DNA of 64,000 nucleotides from Naumovozyma dairenensis CBS 421 (GCF_000227115.2 NC_016481.1:885259-949258); one strand, 5' to 3'. Numbered from the stretch's first letter, positions 36,449 through 47,394 are shown. Program-made: numbers and translations. The notes: a model not told the origin generated them from the sequence alone.

Positions 36449-39400
36449 TTATTCTCTTCTAATGAATGGATTTAGGGCACGAACAGATAGACATGGTAAA
36501 GCCATACCAATTTCTGCTCTTAATAGTATTGGGATCTTTTGCAACTCATGGATTTCTTGGATGCAATTATCTCCTTCCCTTCTTGTGATTGTACTTGAAA
36601 TAAACTTATCTAACGGATCAGTAGCCTTTTCATTCTCAGGAAGTCTTAGTCTTGGAACATCTAAGTTTAGATTAGAAAGTTCTTTACTTAAACTATCACT
36701 TATGAAATCTTCACTATTAGAATTTATTTCCATTGCTGCAATTTCTGCCGTTGTTGACCTGAACTTATTCTTGATGGAATTTCTATAAGATTTTGGATTC
36801 TTTTCATCAGCTGGGACGAATGTGGCACTATCCACACCAGGCTGCCAATGTAATTCTAACACTCTACTGACACCATCGAATTCAGCTTTAAGCAATGGTA
36901 ATTGATCACCATGAACTCTTTTTTCTACACCAAACTCTGGAATGAAAACATCGAATGAGGATTCGTAGACTTGTAACACAGTAGCCATAGTTAGTAATTG
37001 TCCAGTCGCATTACCCATATCATTAATTGTTTTACAAAGTAACAAATGAATGGCTTGTTCTTGAGATTGATATGCACAATCCTTCTTAAAATTACAATAT
37101 TCAGAAGTAATCTTTAATGCATCAATATCTTCAGTATATGGAACACCTCTGATGGCAGACCTTAGTTGCCTATGTACCACATGGTCCGCATATCTTCTTA
37201 ACGGAGATGTGAAATGTGTATAAATTGGTAGGTTTAATGAATAATGACTATATTGATCAGGATCAACTTTACCAGCAACAAAATATTTGGCTCTTGACAT
37301 TGTCTTAAAAAGCAAGATTTCAACACCAACCCTAACATCAGAATCTTCGATCTTCAAAATGGATTGTATTATCGTAGCAATTGAGGTAATATCAATGTCT
37401 AAACCAAACTTTTGAATCTTGTTCTTAAATAATGACATCTTTGTGATCACTGGTTGAGCTTCTCTTCTTAAGAATGATGAATCGCCTAATTTGGTATATA
37501 TTTTTTCCGCTATTGTAGAATTAACCTTATGTTGGATCTCATTTATTACTACATATCCTAAAGTTCTGTCTAGTATATTCAAATCGACGTTAACCTTCTC
37601 GTCATCAATACTCTCAAACAAGGATAAGGTTGGCATTAGTTTCGCTTCCGGATACTCTATTCTTGTAGCATAAAAGGATGTAGCAATTTTTTCAACGATC
37701 GATAGATATGGATCAACATCATCAGATGCCAAATTATCATCTATTTCTTTTGCAGTCATAAACCTTGATGGTAAAATGATAGATTCACAAACAGTTGTAG
37801 ATCTAATTTCTAAAGTTTCTGCGTTTAAAGTATATATGACAGATAAAGTAGCCGATTTCTTATCCTTTTTCAAGCTTAGGGATTCATTAAGTGCCTTTGG
37901 TAATAAGTTAACAACCTTTTGTGGCATGAACACACCGGATGATCTCTTCCTTGCTCTTCTGTCCAAGGAAGAATTCTCCTCGATGTGTGCTGTGGCATCG
38001 ACAACATGACAACCTAATTCAAATGTTCCATCATTGTTATTTTTAACATGTAAAGCAAATTCAGAAAGTGAATCATTTTCAGCAATAGCTAAGATGCTAT
38101 ATTCAGATGGATCTGTGAAATCAGTTCTCACAGCCAATTCATTTTCAGGAATTGGTAAAGCTTGAAACATTGCCTTTTCCTTTGTTGGATCTTTATTGTC
38201 TAAATACTCATTAGATAAGAAATTGTTATCTCTCAAGATAGAATCAATTTCAGTATTTGGATCATTAATTTCACCCAATTCTGAAACTAAGATACCGAAT
38301 GGATGTAAAGAAGTTATTGGCCAACGTTTAATAGATGCAACGAATAATTTATCAGAGTACTTGTCAGCATTTTCAACAAAATCTTTTGGTGCTAATTCAG
38401 TAGGAATGGCGATTAGTGGAACTTTTTTATCAGTAGGCTTAAACCATGCAATCTTTGGAGCTTTAGGTGGTTTATCATCACTATGGTTTTGTTGAGATGG
38501 TCTTAGTAAACCTAATGTACCACTGAATAGTTGACCTGGAATACGATCCAAGACTGCAACAACATGACCAGCATATAACGGTTTATATTTATCGTTAATT
38601 TCTTCTTCTTCGACTAGTAATAATGATTGACCCTCCACTTCAACATCGTCATTCTTCTTTTGGGTTGGACGTTGCTTCAATGAACCCTTTCTCTTAAGAC
38701 TAGATTTGGTTGGTGATTTATCATTATCCATACCTCTTGATCTATTTGGAGTAGAAAGTATGTTATCTTCATTAGATGTTGAAGAAGAATTGAAATTAGA
38801 AGCCAAAAAATTACTGCTCAAAGCATTAGCAGAAGCATCGTTATGATAATCATCGTTGCCATTCAATGGTATAATATCCTGTTGTAAAGAAGCGTCTTTT
38901 CTTCTCTTTTTTTCCTCTTTTTCCTTTTTAGAATCCCAAACATCATCGACTACTAACAATTCTACAGCGACTAAATCACCTTCTAAGGCTCTATTACGAT
39001 CTTTGGAACCACAAATATAGATATCTGCATCTAATGCACCATCTGTGGAGACCCATGCGTCAGATCTGTTTTTCTTGTTAACTCGTAAGATACCTGCTAC
39101 CAACTTCCCTTCTTGAATTAATCCTGGGATATTTGCTTGTGGTAAATATGGAGCGAACAAAGATTTACGTGTGCTTTGGTTTTGATTACCACCACTGTTA
39201 GATGAGAAACTTTGGACTGAAGCGTTTGATCCGCGAGGATGATGACCTTGGAAGAAAGCAGGGGGCTCTAAGTTATTGGATGAATTATAATCTCTTGAGT
39301 TTGTTTGTCTATGACGAAATGGCGATTGTTGTTGTTGCTGTTGAATTTGGGATTGAGTTTGAGATTGATTTCTCCAATTGGAGTTGATACCAGGGGAGGA

Positions 39401-40231
39401 AAACTCGTTGTTTCTTGTTTTAGAGCGACGATGTGTGGAAGATGTTGGTGTAAAATCATCATCTTGATTATTATTATTATAACTAGTTGGTGTAGGTGGA
39501 AATTTAAAAGTCGGTGGTGATAAGTTTGAGTTTGATCGGCGGTGACTTTGACCAGATCCTTGCTGTTGTTGTTGTTGTTGTTGTTGCAATTGAACTGGTG
39601 CAGGTGGGAACTTGAATGAAGATTGTTCTATAGGAAGTTCTTCTGGTGAAGCGCTTTCATCTTTAGATTTTGGATTAAATTCATTACCATTAAAAGATGA
39701 TGATCCTCCTCTTTTCGCTTGTTCTTCTGCAGCTGCCCTTTTAGCTTCATTCAAAACTAACGAATGTCTTCTGGAATGACCATATACACTTGATTGAGAG
39801 CCAGTTTTCCTGTGTGTGTTTACACCCAAGTTATTAGGATTGTTATTGTTATCATATGAGTTTTGGTAATAACCAGAGTTATCTCTAGAATGTGATCTAC
39901 TTCTATTACCAGCAGACATGTTTGGCGTATTATAGTGGGATGGAGGTATAAATCCTTGATTCTTATTGTTATTATTGGTATTGTTATTAGTAGCAATGAA
40001 TTGGCCAGTTTGTTGGGCCAATTGTTGTTGTTGTGCAAGTAATTGTTGTTGTTGGGCTTGAACTGCCTCCAATTGCTTTTGTAAAGTCAGTTGTTCAATC
40101 ATCAAATTTGTTAATTCACTTTGAGATCTTCTATGTGCAACGTGTATTTGCTTTGGTACATTTTTACCTCCACCTGTTGTCTTCACATAGACATTTTCTT
40201 GGTAATTATTATTGTTACTATTTTTAGACAT
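36449..40231 (-). CDS. SSD1: RNA-binding translational regulator Ssd1
   Basis: The 1260-residue protein (1250 in S. cerevisiae) is an RNase II-fold pseudonuclease that binds 5' leaders of cell-wall mRNAs and represses them under control of the kinase Cbk1. The disordered N-terminus (about 1-370) has poly-Gln and poly-Asn runs and at least five Cbk1-type H-x-R-x-x-S/T sites: HRRSQS ending at residue 38, HSRDNS, HSRRHS, HRRSNS and HRRSKT. Cold-shock domains and the RNB-like barrel follow, ending RALNPFIRRE. The ATG at 40231 was chosen; the four-codon extension upstream begins with TTG. Confidence 0.96.
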   Translation of the reverse strand: MSKNSNNNNYQENVYVKTTGGGKNVPKQIHVAHRRSQSELTNLMIEQLTLQKQLEAVQAQQQQLLAQQQQLAQQTGQFIATNNNTNNNNKNQGFIPPSHYNTPNMSAGNRSRSHSRDNSGYYQNSYDNNNNPNNLGVNTHRKTGSQSSVYGHSRRHSLVLNEAKRAAAEEQAKRGGSSSFNGNEFNPKSKDESASPEELPIEQSSFKFPPAPVQLQQQQQQQQQGSGQSHRRSNSNLSPPTFKFPPTPTSYNNNNQDDDFTPTSSTHRRSKTRNNEFSSPGINSNWRNQSQTQSQIQQQQQQSPFRHRQTNSRDYNSSNNLEPPAFFQGHHPRGSNASVQSFSSNSGGNQNQSTRKSLFAPYLPQANIPGLIQEGKLVAGILRVNKKNRSDAWVSTDGALDADIYICGSKDRNRALEGDLVAVELLVVDDVWDSKKEKEEKKRRKDASLQQDIIPLNGNDDYHNDASANALSSNFLASNFNSSSTSNEDNILSTPNRSRGMDNDKSPTKSSLKRKGSLKQRPTQKKNDDVEVEGQSLLLVEEEEINDKYKPLYAGHVVAVLDRIPGQLFSGTLGLLRPSQQNHSDDKPPKAPKIAWFKPTDKKVPLIAIPTELAPKDFVENADKYSDKLFVASIKRWPITSLHPFGILVSELGEINDPNTEIDSILRDNNFLSNEYLDNKDPTKEKAMFQALPIPENELAVRTDFTDPSEYSILAIAENDSLSEFALHVKNNNDGTFELGCHVVDATAHIEENSSLDRRARKRSSGVFMPQKVVNLLPKALNESLSLKKDKKSATLSVIYTLNAETLEIRSTTVCESIILPSRFMTAKEIDDNLASDDVDPYLSIVEKIATSFYATRIEYPEAKLMPTLSLFESIDDEKVNVDLNILDRTLGYVVINEIQHKVNSTIAEKIYTKLGDSSFLRREAQPVITKMSLFKNKIQKFGLDIDITSIATIIQSILKIEDSDVRVGVEILLFKTMSRAKYFVAGKVDPDQYSHYSLNLPIYTHFTSPLRRYADHVVHRQLRSAIRGVPYTEDIDALKITSEYCNFKKDCAYQSQEQAIHLLLCKTINDMGNATGQLLTMATVLQVYESSFDVFIPEFGVEKRVHGDQLPLLKAEFDGVSRVLELHWQPGVDSATFVPADEKNPKSYRNSIKNKFRSTTAEIAAMEINSNSEDFISDSLSKELSNLNLDVPRLRLPENEKATDPLDKFISSTITRREGDNCIQEIHELQKIPILLRAEIGMALPCLSVRALNPFIRRE

Positions 40232-41316
40232 TATAATTTCCAAAGAATTTCTTCTTCTTGATGGTAGATACCTTTCGATACTTGATGGATTCCAAAATAG
40301 TCGTTATGGTAAATAATAGTAAGCAAAGAAAAGAAAGGCTTGGTATTCTAACTGTAATGTAGGTAAATTTGCAATGGACGAAAAATTCGTAATATAATGT
40401 TTTCCAGGATCTATTTGATAATTTTTTTTCTTTCCCTTTTTGTTTGAAGTCGGAAGGAAAAAAATACGATCTGAAAATGTGCGTGAACGTCAGTGTATGC
40501 GTTAGGGAGTATAAATCCACAGGGTTTAACCAAAGACTAACGTGTAATAAAAAGAGAAGAAGATCAAACTATGAACGTCACAGATCTTCTTAATATTCTA
40601 ATTGTATTGTGAATGTATCTCTTTAAAAATATCAGAAGAGTAATACCGCTGTTTGGGTAATGAATGAACGGAGATATATCAGATTTTACGTAATCCTTGA
40701 GTTTATAAAAAAGAAAGATCAACTGAAAGGAGGATCTGTAGGTTCAGTAGAAGAGTGAAAGTATACTATTCTCTTTAGCTTTTCTGAAATGAATGAAGAA
40801 AAATCTAAAATGTTTGTATTAATCAGATCTTCTTAGTTTCCTAGAACAAATTTCTTTTTATTTTTATACTTTCTTGGGGAAGTCTAGTGACGCTGATGAT
40901 GAAAAATATTTAACAGTTGTGGTCTCTTTAGAGATAATACAGATATTTTCTTTATATATATACATATATATGTATGTTTTTGCTAGATATGAACTTAATA
41001 AGGATATGTATCTAGTTTGCCACCAATTAAGTAAATAATATCCCTAATCAGGCATCGTCACATTATATAAAATTTTGAAATTATATAGTATGTGCATGAA
41101 CAGCTTCTTGCCCCCCTTCTTCTTCTTCATCTTCCGCGCTTAAGGACCCTGCAGCCACACACCACAAAGAAAACAAACAACTATATATATATATGAATCC
41201 TTGTCTGACGTTTTTTATCATGAATTGTCATAAATTATTATTGTTATATCTATATATATATATATTAAACGTATCATCATATTTATTTATAAGTAAGCAG
41301 TTCAAAGCTTGAATCT
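40232..41316. promoter_or_regulatory. SSD1 promoter/long leader and DPL1 3' region
   Basis: 1.08 kb with no gene. TATATA-rich stretches occur near 40950-40975, 41180 and 41250. TTTGCCACC at 41016-41024 is a perfect reversed PACE nonamer, but it is 785 bases from SSD1, so its relevance is doubtful. Confidence 0.45.
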
Positions 41317-43194
41317 TCATTTCTCAAAGTCGTTGTGGGTGTCGTTGTCTGGCTTCAATTTGTATAATGCATTTAAAAATGCAACGATTAATCTATCAGC
41401 TACACCAGCTGTTTGAACACTTCCTGCCACCCCATATAGAGAGCTAGTACCATCTGGAGATGGTTTACTATTAACTTCCAATTTCATAGTATTGACCTCT
41501 TCAGATAGTAATTGACATAAGGAGTCAATGGAATTCACCGTTAATCTTGTTACTGCCAAATGTAAAGCTGGTGGGTTTTGTAAACTATTTAAATGCCAAC
41601 CTTTCTTGGTTAGTCTATCAGATAATTCATAAATATCAATAACTTTGGAACTAAATGAAAGAACAGAAAATTTTGGGTCTCCTAATATTTCTAAATCAGG
41701 TAATTTCTCGTCAATATATCTTTTCAATTTTCTTGTTGCTGTAACGATAGATCTACAAGATTCAATATAACCATTTTCACCAATATTGATCATAGTGGCC
41801 CAACATCCAACAACTAAGGCACCCGGTCTTGACCCAGCAAGAGTAGGTGAACCGTATAATCCACCAGTCCATTCTGAATTGATATAATATTGATGCATTC
41901 TTAAATCTTCATTACGATACATAATCACTGAAGAACCCTTTGGTGCAAACCCATATTTATGTGTATCGCATGATATGGAGGTAACGCCAGGTACTCTAAA
42001 ATCAGATAATGGTAATTGTCCATCTTCATTAAAACCCGCTTTTTCCATAAATGCAACAATAAAGGAACCAAGACAACAATCAACATGTAATGGTATATTA
42101 TTAAGAAGAGCTAATTTACCCAATCCTTCAATATCGTCAGCAATCCCATGAGGGAAATTTGGAACAGAACCGACCAACAACACAGTGTTTTTATTGATGA
42201 ACTTTTCAACTTTTTTCAAATCAACTTTAAACGTAACAGGATCCAATTCAACATGATGTAATTTAATACCAAAATAATAAGCAGCTTTATCAAACCCAGC
42301 ATGGGCAGTCTTTGGTATAATCATTTCAGGTTCAGTAATCCCCTTATGTTCATACCCATACATCTTGGCACTTAAACAAGCCAATAGTAACGATTCAGTC
42401 CCACCAGACGTAGTTGTCCCACAACTTGTTTCTTCAGGACCATGAAATAATTTAAGAATCATAGAAACCACTTCAGCTTCCATCTTACGTACTGCGGGGA
42501 ACACATCAGGATGTAGTTGATTTGCTACACAATATTTTTCAAATGCCACACTTTGTAAATGGATCAAATCAGAACCACCATGATATACTGCCCCTGATAC
42601 TTTACCTTGTTCCCATTCAGTATGAGTTAGAACTTCATTTAATAAATCTAGTTGAGATATGACGGAATCTTGAGTGAGTCCCAAGGATGGTAATTGTGGG
42701 AATTGTGATATTGTTGAATCATTTTTGATTAAACTTTCTTCAATGGAAGATGTGACTTTTAAAACTTGTTTATCAACTTTTGATTTTAAGAATGGTGAGT
42801 TTAATAATTTTTTAAAAAGGAACTTGCAATTGCTTTTATATGTTCTTCTTAGAGAACCGATGACTCCGTATACTCTAACGTGGAACCATATTGTGGAAAG
42901 TATCTTGAGAAGAAACATAATGAAGAGGTAGTCTTTAACTAATGAATACCATGGAGTTCTCTTCACGTACCTTTGGATACAATCAATTAGACAGTATGCC
43001 AATACCTTTAAATCAATTGTAGCTGGGTTTTTGGACATTAGGTACAATGGCGGACATGATTCAATGATTGGATCAATTACTTTCCCTTGTAACCATTGGA
43101 GATTGAGGAGTTGCCGTGAAGTTCCGGTAGCAGCAGCAGCAGTGGTAGTAGCAGACGTACCAATAAAAGCAGAATTATCAAGTTGAACGTCCAT
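41317..43194 (-). CDS. DPL1: Dihydrosphingosine-1-phosphate lyase Dpl1
   Basis: The 625-residue PLP enzyme of the ER cleaves phosphorylated long-chain bases to ethanolamine phosphate and a fatty aldehyde, the exit step of sphingolipid breakdown. A membrane span lies near residues 84-108. The catalytic block CDTHKYGFAPKG places the PLP-binding lysine at K413. TTTSGGTES and HVDCCLGSF are further family blocks. It is longer than S. cerevisiae Dpl1 (589) mainly by a Thr/Ala-rich N-terminus and the C-terminal tail. Confidence 0.94.
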   Translation of the reverse strand: MDVQLDNSAFIGTSATTTAAAATGTSRQLLNLQWLQGKVIDPIIESCPPLYLMSKNPATIDLKVLAYCLIDCIQRYVKRTPWYSLVKDYLFIMFLLKILSTIWFHVRVYGVIGSLRRTYKSNCKFLFKKLLNSPFLKSKVDKQVLKVTSSIEESLIKNDSTISQFPQLPSLGLTQDSVISQLDLLNEVLTHTEWEQGKVSGAVYHGGSDLIHLQSVAFEKYCVANQLHPDVFPAVRKMEAEVVSMILKLFHGPEETSCGTTTSGGTESLLLACLSAKMYGYEHKGITEPEMIIPKTAHAGFDKAAYYFGIKLHHVELDPVTFKVDLKKVEKFINKNTVLLVGSVPNFPHGIADDIEGLGKLALLNNIPLHVDCCLGSFIVAFMEKAGFNEDGQLPLSDFRVPGVTSISCDTHKYGFAPKGSSVIMYRNEDLRMHQYYINSEWTGGLYGSPTLAGSRPGALVVGCWATMINIGENGYIESCRSIVTATRKLKRYIDEKLPDLEILGDPKFSVLSFSSKVIDIYELSDRLTKKGWHLNSLQNPPALHLAVTRLTVNSIDSLCQLLSEEVNTMKLEVNSKPSPDGTSSLYGVAGSVQTAGVADRLIVAFLNALYKLKPDNDTHNDFEK

Positions 43195-43729
43195 TATAAT
43201 TATTTGTGTATATCGCTCAGTATCGGATGTACTCTATAATTTCTTCTTAACCACTAAGGAAAACTTCTCAGTTTGGTGTTGAATCTTTGGAAGTTAAAGC
43301 TACCTTTAGTAATATAATTTTCACTGAACCAGTATTTAACGGTTATAATAATTTTAGTGGTTAAGATATTTTTCAATTTCCTAATTAAAATAAGCTTTAT
43401 TTACTTTTCACAGGGGGGAAGGACTTTTGCTGCGGTCATTTCTCAGAGTCCGCCAATGGGGGAGTGGTGGAGTACCGTAAATTATGTAAGGGATTACACG
43501 ATGCTAAAAAAACAGACGTCAAAACTATGTGGGAAAGAGAAAGATATTATAAAAACGAACTTTTAGTGAGATTTATAGGACAATAAAACATTCATAGAAA
43601 TGTAGTAATTGGGCATGGGTATATGGTATCTGTCGTTGTTATTATGATTATTATAATGAAGCGTAGGTAGGTAGGAAGAAAGATTATAAACTATAAACAC
43701 GGAGGCGTAACGTTAATATTCTGAATCTC
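43195..43729. other. DPL1 promoter and HDA2 3' region
   Basis: 535 bases. A short plus-strand frame at 43357 opens with GTG and is not credible as a gene. No known site stands out. Confidence 0.45.
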
Positions 43730-46012
43730 TTATCTTGTGTAATTTGGAGTATTTGATCGCGTGGATCTATATCTCCCATTATTGCTCGATTCTCTGGTAG
43801 ACTTCTTGGTATTCTTTTTCGTAGTCAAATCTACAGGATACTTGTTATTCAAACTTTCAACCAAACTTTTCAAGAATATGGTCTTTCTCTTCCATGAATC
43901 TAATTCCATTTTCAAAATTCTTTCACGATCACTTAACAATTCAAGATCAACCTTCAAACTAATAGGATCCTTTTCCCTCTTTTGAACATTTTTCAAATCA
44001 TCTTTCAATTTCTCTAAAGAATGGCCCATATCAGCTGCTAAAGTTGATTTCAATTGATACTGACTTCTCAACTCATCATTCAATTGATTCTTCTTCTCAT
44101 TCTCCATTTGCAATTCATTCAACTTAATGTTCTTAAAAGTCCTATCCCTCTCCAATTCTTGCAATTTCCCCCCCACATCTTGCGTAGAAACCAGTTCTAA
44201 CTCCTTCGCCTTAAGCGCTTCAAATTGATCTTTCGTTTTCAAAAAATCGAAAATAACCTTATTCTTCCTCTTATCAGATTCAATCTCCTCCTTTTCATTC
44301 TTATCCTTTAACAATTTAAAAGTACGACCAATATCAAATTTAATTGAATCAATTTTATTCTGTCTTTCACTTTCATTTATTCGTTCATCGTATAACAATC
44401 GTTCATTCACGGAATGTTCATTTTGTAAATCATGATATCTTTTCAATGCCATTTGCATCAGTGCCGTCTGATATTGTGATATTGTCATCGTTACGTTGTG
44501 TTCATTCCCGTTTGGATTGGTTGCATTGGGTGTCCGCGTGTGGGCTAAGTATGATAAATGAGGAGTTAGATATTCTTGTTCCGTTCCTATGGGGAGGTGG
44601 GATAATTTGGGTATCGTTTCTGGTGAATTCGATTCGTTATTGAATATGTTCTGTACGAAAGTTTTGATTGGTGCATTCTGTTGAGCGGTGGTATTTGATG
44701 ATGATGACGATGATGACGATGATGATGATGATCTTGTTTTTAAGAAGTGATCTAATGATTTTATCATGTTTGAGTATTGTAAGTCATCATTGTTGTAGTG
44801 CTCTTCTTGTCCTTCTTCCTGTGGATTAGTTTGTGAGAGAATATAATGATCTGGTGAGTCATTAACTAATAACTTAATGATTGGGATGAAATGGTTTTGT
44901 TCATGTAATAAATACCTTTGTGGAGAGCGAATGTTTTGAATGGCTGATAAATGTGGATCTAACATGGGATCGAAACTGATTATCAAGTTTATTTTATAAT
45001 TTGACAATAATGATGGATCATTTTTCAAATGGGTAGTTGTAGTTAAGAATATCCAATTTTTATCCCTGGTCACGTTTCCATGTTCATGTTCCAATTTTCT
45101 TTTCCTTGAATTTCTTTTCATGGAATAATCATAATCATCCCTTGCGTATGTTGATGTCGATGTAGAAGAAGAAGGTGTTGGATGATGATTATTATGATGA
45201 CCGCTATTTTTCAAGATTCCAAATGTGGCAGGATTTATCGAGGATGCAATTGGGTTTACTATGGAGGAAGATGAAGTTGTTGATGATGAGGAGGAGGCTG
45301 AAGAATATGGAGTCATTGAATTTTCTCTTGAATTGTTTCTAGTATTTTTACTTAGTTTATTCACATTGTTTTTCTTTAGTTTTTTACCATTAGTTGTGGT
45401 AGTTGACTTCGATCTAGTGGTTGAGGAATCATATTCTTGTTTTTGTGTCTGTTTCTGTTGTAGTTGCAGATTCTCTGGTTCCTCTTCTATGGGATAGATG
45501 TGCTCTTCATCGTATAATGAAGTTCCAGAGAATCTTTTCAATTTAAAATTTTGACCCAATAATAAACCTTCGACGATATCTAATTCTTTAATATTGTGAG
45601 AAGTCAATAATATTTGTAAATTAGGATAATTTTGCAAGATGAATAATAGATTTTGTAATTTTTGGAATTTATCACTTGTACTAATCAATGATTCATTTGG
45701 TTCCATTCTTAAATATTGTCTTGGCATATAATGGTCCACTAAGAGAGAGGGATGATTTATGACAGCTTTTATATTTGAATTCAATAGGTATGTCATTTGT
45801 CTAGTGGAGAAGGCGTTTGATGTATTGGATTTAAGTATTTGAGGTTTAGTAGCGGCAGAAGAAGAAGAAGACGATATTTTATCCAATTCTAATTTAAAGG
45901 ATTCTGAATGCAATGAGATTAATATTTCTATTAGATCCCTTTGGAAAGTGGTTAGACCAACAGGTAGATAAAATATTTTGGTATCTAATTTTGTGGGCGA
46001 TTGTTTATTCAT
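43730..46012 (-). CDS. HDA2: Hda1 histone deacetylase complex subunit Hda2
   Basis: This 760-residue subunit pairs with Hda3 to hold the Hda1 deacetylase on chromatin. It has the family layout: an N-terminal Snf2-like lobe (IFYLPVGLTTFQRDL at the start, LLVDHYMPRQYLRMEP near 100, IISFDPMLDP near 345) and a C-terminal coiled coil (about 540-725). The end, RYRSTRSNTPNYT, is nearly identical to S. cerevisiae Hda2 (674 residues). The extra length is in low-complexity inserts: a Ser/Thr/Asn linker near 195-285 and about twelve serines near residue 430. Confidence 0.93.
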   Translation of the reverse strand: MNKQSPTKLDTKIFYLPVGLTTFQRDLIEILISLHSESFKLELDKISSSSSSAATKPQILKSNTSNAFSTRQMTYLLNSNIKAVINHPSLLVDHYMPRQYLRMEPNESLISTSDKFQKLQNLLFILQNYPNLQILLTSHNIKELDIVEGLLLGQNFKLKRFSGTSLYDEEHIYPIEEEPENLQLQQKQTQKQEYDSSTTRSKSTTTTNGKKLKKNNVNKLSKNTRNNSRENSMTPYSSASSSSSTTSSSSIVNPIASSINPATFGILKNSGHHNNHHPTPSSSTSTSTYARDDYDYSMKRNSRKRKLEHEHGNVTRDKNWIFLTTTTHLKNDPSLLSNYKINLIISFDPMLDPHLSAIQNIRSPQRYLLHEQNHFIPIIKLLVNDSPDHYILSQTNPQEEGQEEHYNNDDLQYSNMIKSLDHFLKTRSSSSSSSSSSSSNTTAQQNAPIKTFVQNIFNNESNSPETIPKLSHLPIGTEQEYLTPHLSYLAHTRTPNATNPNGNEHNVTMTISQYQTALMQMALKRYHDLQNEHSVNERLLYDERINESERQNKIDSIKFDIGRTFKLLKDKNEKEEIESDKRKNKVIFDFLKTKDQFEALKAKELELVSTQDVGGKLQELERDRTFKNIKLNELQMENEKKNQLNDELRSQYQLKSTLAADMGHSLEKLKDDLKNVQKREKDPISLKVDLELLSDRERILKMELDSWKRKTIFLKSLVESLNNKYPVDLTTKKNTKKSTRESSNNGRYRSTRSNTPNYTR
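44697..44734. repeat. GAT/GAC triplet repeat coding poly-Ser in HDA2
   Basis: A run of GAT and GAC triplets on the plus strand encodes about twelve consecutive serines of Hda2 on the minus strand. The mix of synonymous codons suggests an older, partly stabilised expansion. Confidence 0.8.
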
Positions 46013-46498
46013 AATGGAGGAAGGAAGTTTGTATATGTCTCTGCATGCAGGTTGATTAATAAATCGGGAACAGTGAGCTTGGAATATAGTAGTATATCTA
46101 GAGGTTTACAAATGAATAAATGAATGAATAAATGAATAAATGAATGAATGAAAGCATGCACCAACAGCAATATACAATATATTCAATAGCAACAAGAATG
46201 ATTCATGCATGTACAAGTAAAGATTATATAACTTGCATTAATCTAACCGTCAAAATAGTTTCTTGTAGTCTGTTTCTCCGTCGCTGGCACGAAAATTTGT
46301 TCGAGCTGTTTTTTCCCGTTCGGAATTACTCTAGTATGTGAAAGCAAAGGAAAGGAAAGGAAAGGTTGGTCTATGTATGATATTTGGGTACAAGAAGGAC
46401 ATGGATGAAGGGATACAGGAAGGGGCAAGAGAAGGAGCCGGTTAAGAAAGTATCAAGAAGATAAGGGGAACAATCAAACAAACTCAGACCAACCACGA
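46013..46498. promoter_or_regulatory. Divergent promoter HDA2 / MHR1
   Basis: 486 bases including an AATG-type tetranucleotide tract at about 46108-46153 and a short GGAAA repeat near 46345. No gene is seen. Confidence 0.5.
46108..46153. repeat. (AATG/AATA)n tetranucleotide repeat
   Basis: About eleven AATG or AATA units in tandem about 100-140 bases upstream of the HDA2 start. It places many ATG triplets on the plus strand, but these are far upstream of the MHR1 start. Confidence 0.8.
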
Positions 46499-47200
46499 AT
46501 GAACAAACTAAAAGTCAGTACTGCCAGCTCCCGGTTCCGTCCGGCCACATGGTTAAAGAAATCAGGCTATGCCCCACATGTTTATCTCTTTAGGAATCTA
46601 GAACAGGGCCAAGTACTCTACAGTCAATTACCACAGGTCACTAATCATATGATTGAGAAGACATTCAAGAAGAAAGTGGATAGTTGGATGTATAAGAAAC
46701 CCTCCACGAGGAGAGATCTTTGGAAATGTATGTGTGTAGTGAATATGAAAGATTACGATGATGGTGTATTGTTATTTCAAAATTTACAAAGGTTGAGGTT
46801 TTTAAGAGATTTTGCGCAGTTAGATAAAGCTAATGAGTTTAGAAAGAAAGATTCAAATGGTCATGTTTGGTATAGTGGGAAATTTAGACCTACTTTCGCT
46901 CAAGAAGCTGTGGCGGATTTAAGGGAATCCTTAATTAAAATGCAAAAACATGATAAAATTGAACAAGAAAAAGATACAAATGAGATTGATATATATTGGG
47001 AAGACCCGTGGAGAATGGGGGATCTAGATAAATATTGGACCCCCGTTTTGTCAAATGTGAATCACAAACTTATAAATAATTCCGGCAACACGGCGAGAGA
47101 GGAAAGTGTAATTTTGAAAGAAATAAGTACTCAAACATTGAATGAATTATCAATATCATCATCCTCATCATCTAAAGTTCCATTTTCGCCAGTTTTATGA
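46499..47200 (+). CDS. MHR1: Mitochondrial Mhr1 (mL67), recombination and ribosome protein
   Basis: The 233-residue protein matches Mhr1 (226 residues), first described as a mitochondrial DNA pairing factor and later found in the large mitoribosomal subunit. Shared blocks are FRPATWLKKSGYAPHVYLFR, GQVLYSQLPQ, YKKPSTRRDLWKCMCVV and RPTFAQEAVADLRE. The basic N-terminus serves as a targeting signal. A Puf3 site begins five bases after the stop. Confidence 0.93.
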   Translation: MNKLKVSTASSRFRPATWLKKSGYAPHVYLFRNLEQGQVLYSQLPQVTNHMIEKTFKKKVDSWMYKKPSTRRDLWKCMCVVNMKDYDDGVLLFQNLQRLRFLRDFAQLDKANEFRKKDSNGHVWYSGKFRPTFAQEAVADLRESLIKMQKHDKIEQEKDTNEIDIYWEDPWRMGDLDKYWTPVLSNVNHKLINNSGNTAREESVILKEISTQTLNELSISSSSSSKVPFSPVL

Positions 47201-47204
47201 AGGT

Positions 47205-47214
47205 CATGTAAATA
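47205..47214 (+). promoter_or_regulatory. Puf3 binding site in MHR1 3' UTR
   Basis: CATGTAAATA starts five bases after the MHR1 stop and matches the full Puf3 consensus including the upstream cytosine. This fits a mitoribosomal protein message. Confidence 0.7.
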
Positions 47215-47394
47215 TAAAAAAAAAACGAACTTATGATTGATATAATTAATGGAAATCTCTTTTAATTGTATACGCATGTATATATAAATATATCAAAGTA
47301 TATCTATATTACTATTAAGAAGAAGAAAAAAACGTATACATATATATTCACTCACACTATCTATTAAAACCTTCATTATTCAAAGGGTAGCTTT

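Noticed and set aside
43357..43566. 69-codon plus-strand frame between DPL1 and HDA2
   Set aside because: It opens with GTG and has no recognisable features.
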